From Methylosinus sporium (GTDB lineage Bacteria > Pseudomonadota > Alphaproteobacteria > Rhizobiales > Beijerinckiaceae), in the NCBI RefSeq assembly GCF_003113265.1, contig NZ_PUIV01000001.1, positions 124,001 to 188,000 on the forward strand: DNA of 64,000 nucleotides, given 5' to 3'. The position numbers and the translations under genes were made by a program. A model generated the notes under the pieces. The model did not search any database, had not been told where the DNA came from, and was given only the letters and a program-made list of their open reading frames with translations. Positions 60,650-64,000 of this stretch are shown one piece after another. The stretch's first letter is position 1. Every line of letters starts with the position of its first letter.

Positions 60650-62977
60650 TCAGAAGCGATAGACGAAGTCGTTGCTGTTCACGACGGTGTGCACGAGATC
60701 GACGAAGGCCGACGCCCGCAGCGGATCGACGAAACGCGCTTTCGTCGTCACTGGAACGGCGAGCGACAATTTGCCGTTCTCCGCCTTGGCGGCGATCGTT
60801 TTTTGATGCTGGTCGAGGAAGGCGTTCAGCGCCTTCGTCTCCGCCTCGCTCGGCTTGCGGCCGAAGAGGACCAGATAGAGCCGCTCGATCTGCGCGCGCT
60901 CATTGTCGCCCGCCTCCTCGATCACCCGGCCCGCGAGCGCCTGCGACCATTGGAAGACGAGATCGCTGTTGTAGAGCGTCAACGCCTGCAGCGGCGTCGT
61001 CGTCACATCGCGCTTGCTGTGGATCTGCTGCGGATTCGCCATGTCGAAGGTTTCCAGCAGCGGATAGGGCAGGCTGCGCCGCGTGAAAATATAGAGACTG
61101 CGACGCACGTGATCCTGCGGGTCCTTCGAGGTCGTCCAGGAAGGATCCGTATTGTTGAAATTGCCGCTGCCGACGAGATTGGCGGGAATGGGCGGAAACA
61201 CGCTCGGTCCGCCGACGCGCTCGTTCAGATGGCCGGACGCCAGCAGAATGGAATCGCGAATCTCTTCGGCCTCGAGACGCTTGCGTGGGAAGACGGCGAG
61301 CAGCTTGTTCTCGGGATCGGCCTTGGCGACATCCTCACGATAGTCGGAGGATTGACGATAAGTCGCCGAGAGCAGGATGGAGCGATGCAGCCGCTTCACG
61401 CTCCAGCCGTCCTTCACGAAAGTGAAGGCGAGATGATCGAGCAGCTCCTGATTGGCCGGCTTGTCGCCGGCCTTGCCGAAGTCACTGACCGTGCCGACGA
61501 TTCCCTTGCCGAAATATTGGTTCCAAACACGATTGACGAAGACGCGGGCGGTGAGCGGGTTCTTCTCGCTCACCAGCCAATCGGCGAGCGCGGTGCGGCG
61601 GCCGGAGGAGGTCGCCGTCGGCTTTATGTCCGGCGTCTCGCTCGTCATCGCATCGGGGAAGGCGGGCTGCACCTCCTCGAGCGGCTTCTCGTGATTGCCG
61701 CCGAAGAAAATATAGGTGGGCGGCGCATCGCTATGGCCGAGCTCGGTGGCGGCGGTATAATTGAGCGAGCCCTTGTTCGAGCGCACATTCTGGAACTTGC
61801 GCAGCTCTTGCGTCAGCTTTTGATATTCGTCCGCCTTCTCGACGATCTCCTTGCTGTGCTCGGGCGCGCTCTTGTCATCGGCGGCATAACGCAGAAAGCC
61901 GGCGAGGGCGGCGTCGTTCGTCACCGAATCGAGACGGTGATTGACCCAGCGGTCCAATGCGGTCCATTGGTCCTTCGGCTTGAAGATCGATTCGCGGCTG
62001 TCGGTGAGATAGCGCTCCTTGTGATATTTGAGCGCCGCCTCGCGGACCGAGTCGATGATCTCCTTCTGCCGCGCGCGAATGGCCCTGGTCGCCTCGTTAT
62101 AGACGGCCTGCTCCTTCTGGAATTCGGCTTCCACCTCGCCCTTCTTGGCCGGCAGCCGCTCGTCGAAAGCGGTGTTGGCGAAGAAGGCCTGCAGCGAGTA
62201 ATAATCCTTCTGCGTGAACTTGTCGGTCTTGTGATTGTGGCAGCGCGCGCAGCCGACCGTCGTGCCGAGGATCGCCTGGCCGACCGTGTCCACTATATCC
62301 GTCGTGATCTGATATTTGCGCTGCACCAGATCGCGCGAATTGCTGTTGTCCGGATAGCCGGCGAGAAATCCGGTCGCGACCAGGGCCTCCTGATCGCCCG
62401 GCGCGATCTCGTCCGCCGCGATCTGCTCGCGGATGAATTGCGAATAGGGCTTGTCCGCGTTGAAGGCGCCGATCACATAATCGCGATAGCGAAACATGTT
62501 GAGGCGATTATTGTCGTTCTGGAAGCCGGCGCTGTCGGCGTAGCGCGCGAGATCGAGCCACAGCCGCGCCTGCCGTTCGCCGTAGCGCGGCGAAGCGAGC
62601 AGACGATCGACGAGCTTCTCATAGGCGTCGGGGCCGGCGTCGCTCTCGAAAGCCGCGACCTCTTCGGGCGTCGGAATGAGGCCCCAGGCGTCCAACGTCG
62701 CGCGGCGGATGAAAGTGGCGCGATCGGCCTCCGGCGACGGCGTCAGTTTGCGCGCTTCGATCTTCGCGAGCACGAAGGCGTCGAAGGACGAGCGCGCCCA
62801 ATCCTTCTTTTGCACATCGGGCGCGAAGGGCTGATAGACCGGCTGCCACGCCCAATGCGGCTTGCTCGCGCGCGGCGAATCCTGGGCCGGAGCCTTCTGC
62901 TCCTCGGCGATCGCGAGGGCGGCCGCGGAGGCGCTCAACATCATTGCGATCACGGATCTTTTCAATGTCTTCGTCAT
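60650..62977 (-). CDS. DUF1549/DUF1553 (planctomycete PSD1-type) protein
   Basis: A 775-residue exported protein with a signal peptide (SVIAMMLSASAAALAIAEE), a DUF1549 region (FIRRATLDAWGLIPTPEEV, RYADSAGFQNDNNRLNMFRY) with a TVGCARCHNHKTDKF motif of CxxCH type that could bind haem, and a DUF1553 region (LADWLVSEKNPLTARVFVNR, RRSLYIFTRRSLPYPLLETF). It is the first gene of the eight-gene operon. Members are abundant in planctomycetes; their presence in an alphaproteobacterium suggests old transfer. Biochemical function unknown. Confidence 0.92.
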   Translation of the reverse strand: MTKTLKRSVIAMMLSASAAALAIAEEQKAPAQDSPRASKPHWAWQPVYQPFAPDVQKKDWARSSFDAFVLAKIEARKLTPSPEADRATFIRRATLDAWGLIPTPEEVAAFESDAGPDAYEKLVDRLLASPRYGERQARLWLDLARYADSAGFQNDNNRLNMFRYRDYVIGAFNADKPYSQFIREQIAADEIAPGDQEALVATGFLAGYPDNSNSRDLVQRKYQITTDIVDTVGQAILGTTVGCARCHNHKTDKFTQKDYYSLQAFFANTAFDERLPAKKGEVEAEFQKEQAVYNEATRAIRARQKEIIDSVREAALKYHKERYLTDSRESIFKPKDQWTALDRWVNHRLDSVTNDAALAGFLRYAADDKSAPEHSKEIVEKADEYQKLTQELRKFQNVRSNKGSLNYTAATELGHSDAPPTYIFFGGNHEKPLEEVQPAFPDAMTSETPDIKPTATSSGRRTALADWLVSEKNPLTARVFVNRVWNQYFGKGIVGTVSDFGKAGDKPANQELLDHLAFTFVKDGWSVKRLHRSILLSATYRQSSDYREDVAKADPENKLLAVFPRKRLEAEEIRDSILLASGHLNERVGGPSVFPPIPANLVGSGNFNNTDPSWTTSKDPQDHVRRSLYIFTRRSLPYPLLETFDMANPQQIHSKRDVTTTPLQALTLYNSDLVFQWSQALAGRVIEEAGDNERAQIERLYLVLFGRKPSEAETKALNAFLDQHQKTIAAKAENGKLSLAVPVTTKARFVDPLRASAFVDLVHTVVNSNDFVYRF

Positions 62978-63196
62978 GAGCCCGCAACCCTCGTTTCAAG
63001 ACAGCCTATCGACTGCATGTGCTTTCGTAAGAGGTAGCCTCTGAATTCCGTGACATGCACGGCTTATTTCCGATGCTATAGGTGTAGTTTAAGCGGGGCG
63101 ATTCATAAAGTCTACAAAAAAGACAGGATTATGGTCGAAATTTTGCCCGCTCCACGCCGCCGCCGTCACGACGTCGGGTGCAGCCGCATCCCTCGA

Positions 63197-63838
63197 TCAA
63201 TCGTCGATCGTCGCTTCGGGGTCTGCGTAGGACATCACCAAAAACATTATCGCCGGCGTCTCGCCGAGATTGCGATAGCTGTGCGGCACGTCGGCGAGGA
63301 AATCGACTGCATCGCCCGCTGCGAGGCGAACCGGCGGCTCACGTCCCGCGACGATCTCGATCTCGCCCTGCGCGACGACCAGCGTCTCCTTCGCGCCCGG
63401 CGCATGGGCCTCGGCGCGCTCGCGATGCAGCGGCGCAATGGTGACTTCGTAGAACTCCACAGGACGCGCGCTGTCGTAAGGAAACAAAGGGCGGGACAGA
63501 AAATTTCCGTCCTGCGATCCGATGACCTGCGGGCTGGCCTTGCGCATCACGAGCACGCCGCTGCGCTCCTTCGCGGCGACGAGGCTTCCGAAGGGAACGC
63601 CGATCGCATTGGCGATACGCCACAGATGCGCGATCGTCGCCGCCGTCGATCCGTCCACGATCGCGCGCAGCTCCGCGGCGTCGACGCCGCTCAACTCGGC
63701 GATGCGCTCCAAGCTGCGTCCCTTGCGCGTGATCAATCGCTCGAGCCGCCGCGCGACCGTATCTGCGAGGCGCTCGGGATTTTCCATCCCACTGCGGAAC
63801 GGCGGTTCGGCGACGGCGGAAGGCTTCGATTTCGTCAT
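63197..63838 (-). CDS. XRE-type regulator with cupin sensor domain
   Basis: The ATG at 63838 gives 213 residues: an N-terminal HTH (SLERIAELSGVDAAELRAIV) and a C-terminal cupin (APGAKETLVVAQGEIEIVAG, LAAGDAVDFLADVPHSYRN). Such regulators bind a small ligand through the cupin. The start is fixed by a promoter whose -35 overlaps the earlier ATG at 63892. The target genes are unknown; it lies beyond the eight-gene operon in the same orientation, 219 bp upstream of it. Confidence 0.88.
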   Translation of the reverse strand: MTKSKPSAVAEPPFRSGMENPERLADTVARRLERLITRKGRSLERIAELSGVDAAELRAIVDGSTAATIAHLWRIANAIGVPFGSLVAAKERSGVLVMRKASPQVIGSQDGNFLSRPLFPYDSARPVEFYEVTIAPLHRERAEAHAPGAKETLVVAQGEIEIVAGREPPVRLAAGDAVDFLADVPHSYRNLGETPAIMFLVMSYADPEATIDD

Positions 63839-63862
63839 CCATAAATCCCATTTGGAACATAT

Positions 63863-63892
63863 TTTGTAATGGGCGATTTCGGCCATGGTCAA
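63863..63892 (-). promoter_or_regulatory. Candidate sigma-70 promoter of the XRE-cupin gene
   Basis: On the minus strand TTGACC (63892-63887) and TACAAA (63868-63863) are spaced by 18 bp, leaving about 24 bp to the ATG. The match is good at -35 and fair at -10 and supports the start at 63838. Confidence 0.5.
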
Positions 63893-64000
63893 GCATTTTT
63901 GGCCGCGTCGTTCGACGATGGCGCCGCATCCGCGTACAACGAATTATCCTTCTTTTATTGGATATAATGAGAGAATTATCGTCTCGCGGCGCCGATGCTC

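Noticed and set aside
60632-63037. Plus-strand frame of about 800 codons opposite the DUF1549/1553 gene
   Set aside because: Same reason: composition-biased antisense shadow; the minus frame has a signal peptide and family motifs.

Overview
The window comes from a high-GC Gram-negative alphaproteobacterium, most likely of the Hyphomicrobiales (rhizobial/methylotroph side). The signs are an LptC-LptA pair next to an RNase D-type exonuclease, a MucR/Ros zinc-finger regulator, TonB/ExbBD and outer-membrane receptor genes, GC-rich third codon positions throughout, and intergenic palindromes resembling rhizobial mosaic repeats. No transposase, integrase, phage gene, CRISPR array or rRNA was seen. 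One tRNA (Ser, anticodon CGA) is present. The species cannot be fixed from the sequence.

Layout. 0-8 kb: a truncated rhodanese gene, a HigBA-type toxin-antitoxin pair whose toxin has lost its core, tRNA-Ser, an M23 peptidase, an ABC-F ATPase, rpiA, a DUF2059 protein, glutathione reductase and a cupin. 8-16.4 kb: an outer-membrane uptake locus with a TonB-dependent receptor and a DUF2946 protein on one strand. Diverging from them are a second DUF2946-like protein, exbB-exbD-tonB, three small secreted proteins that look like free TonB C-terminal domains, and an exported Asp-box protein with a Cys-x-Cys-Cys motif. 16.4-21.7 kb: an orphan NusG/RfaH paralogue, a UvrD/PcrA helicase, and a compact RiPP operon of the bufferin type (six-Cys secreted precursor, DUF692 MNIO enzyme, DUF2063 partner) with a 26-bp perfect palindrome in front of the precursor. 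21.8-32.5 kb: mostly housekeeping and accessory genes (beta-hydroxyacid dehydrogenase, solute-binding protein, moaA, DUF971, L,D-transpeptidase, mucR, Rieske-FAD reductase, a CDP-archaeol-synthase-like protein, dihaem cytochrome c, S1 protease, phosphoesterase).

32.6-42.8 kb and 48.5-54.8 kb look like a stress/dormancy and NAD-salvage neighbourhood: Hsp20, nicotinamidase, nicotinate phosphoribosyltransferase, a PRPP synthetase with an N-terminal PAS-like region, a dienelactone-type hydrolase, a ribosome hibernation factor fused to a cold-shock domain, a phosphoribosyltransferase, alanine dehydrogenase, a YbhB protein and a stand-alone FtsH. The last member is a very long ORF joining a P1B-type metal ATPase, a haemerythrin domain and a periplasmic adaptor in one polypeptide. 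Between these blocks lie lptA-lptC-rnd, two CYTH-type genes and a SPINDLY-type TPR glycosyltransferase.

55.3-63 kb is one eight-gene, single-strand operon. Seven products carry an export or Tat-like signal and the eighth is a membrane cytochrome: a DUF1549/DUF1553 protein with a CxxCH motif, DUF1501, cytochrome c, dienelactone hydrolase, a rhodanese fold without its cysteine, peroxiredoxin, cytochrome c' and cytochrome b561. Its function is unknown. An XRE-cupin regulator lies beyond it.

The strongest candidates for new biology are the bufferin-like operon with its unusual leader, the ATPase-haemerythrin-adaptor fusion, the eight-gene periplasmic redox operon and the free TonB-C-terminal-domain proteins. 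Several of these point to metal (copper or iron) handling, but that link is inference.
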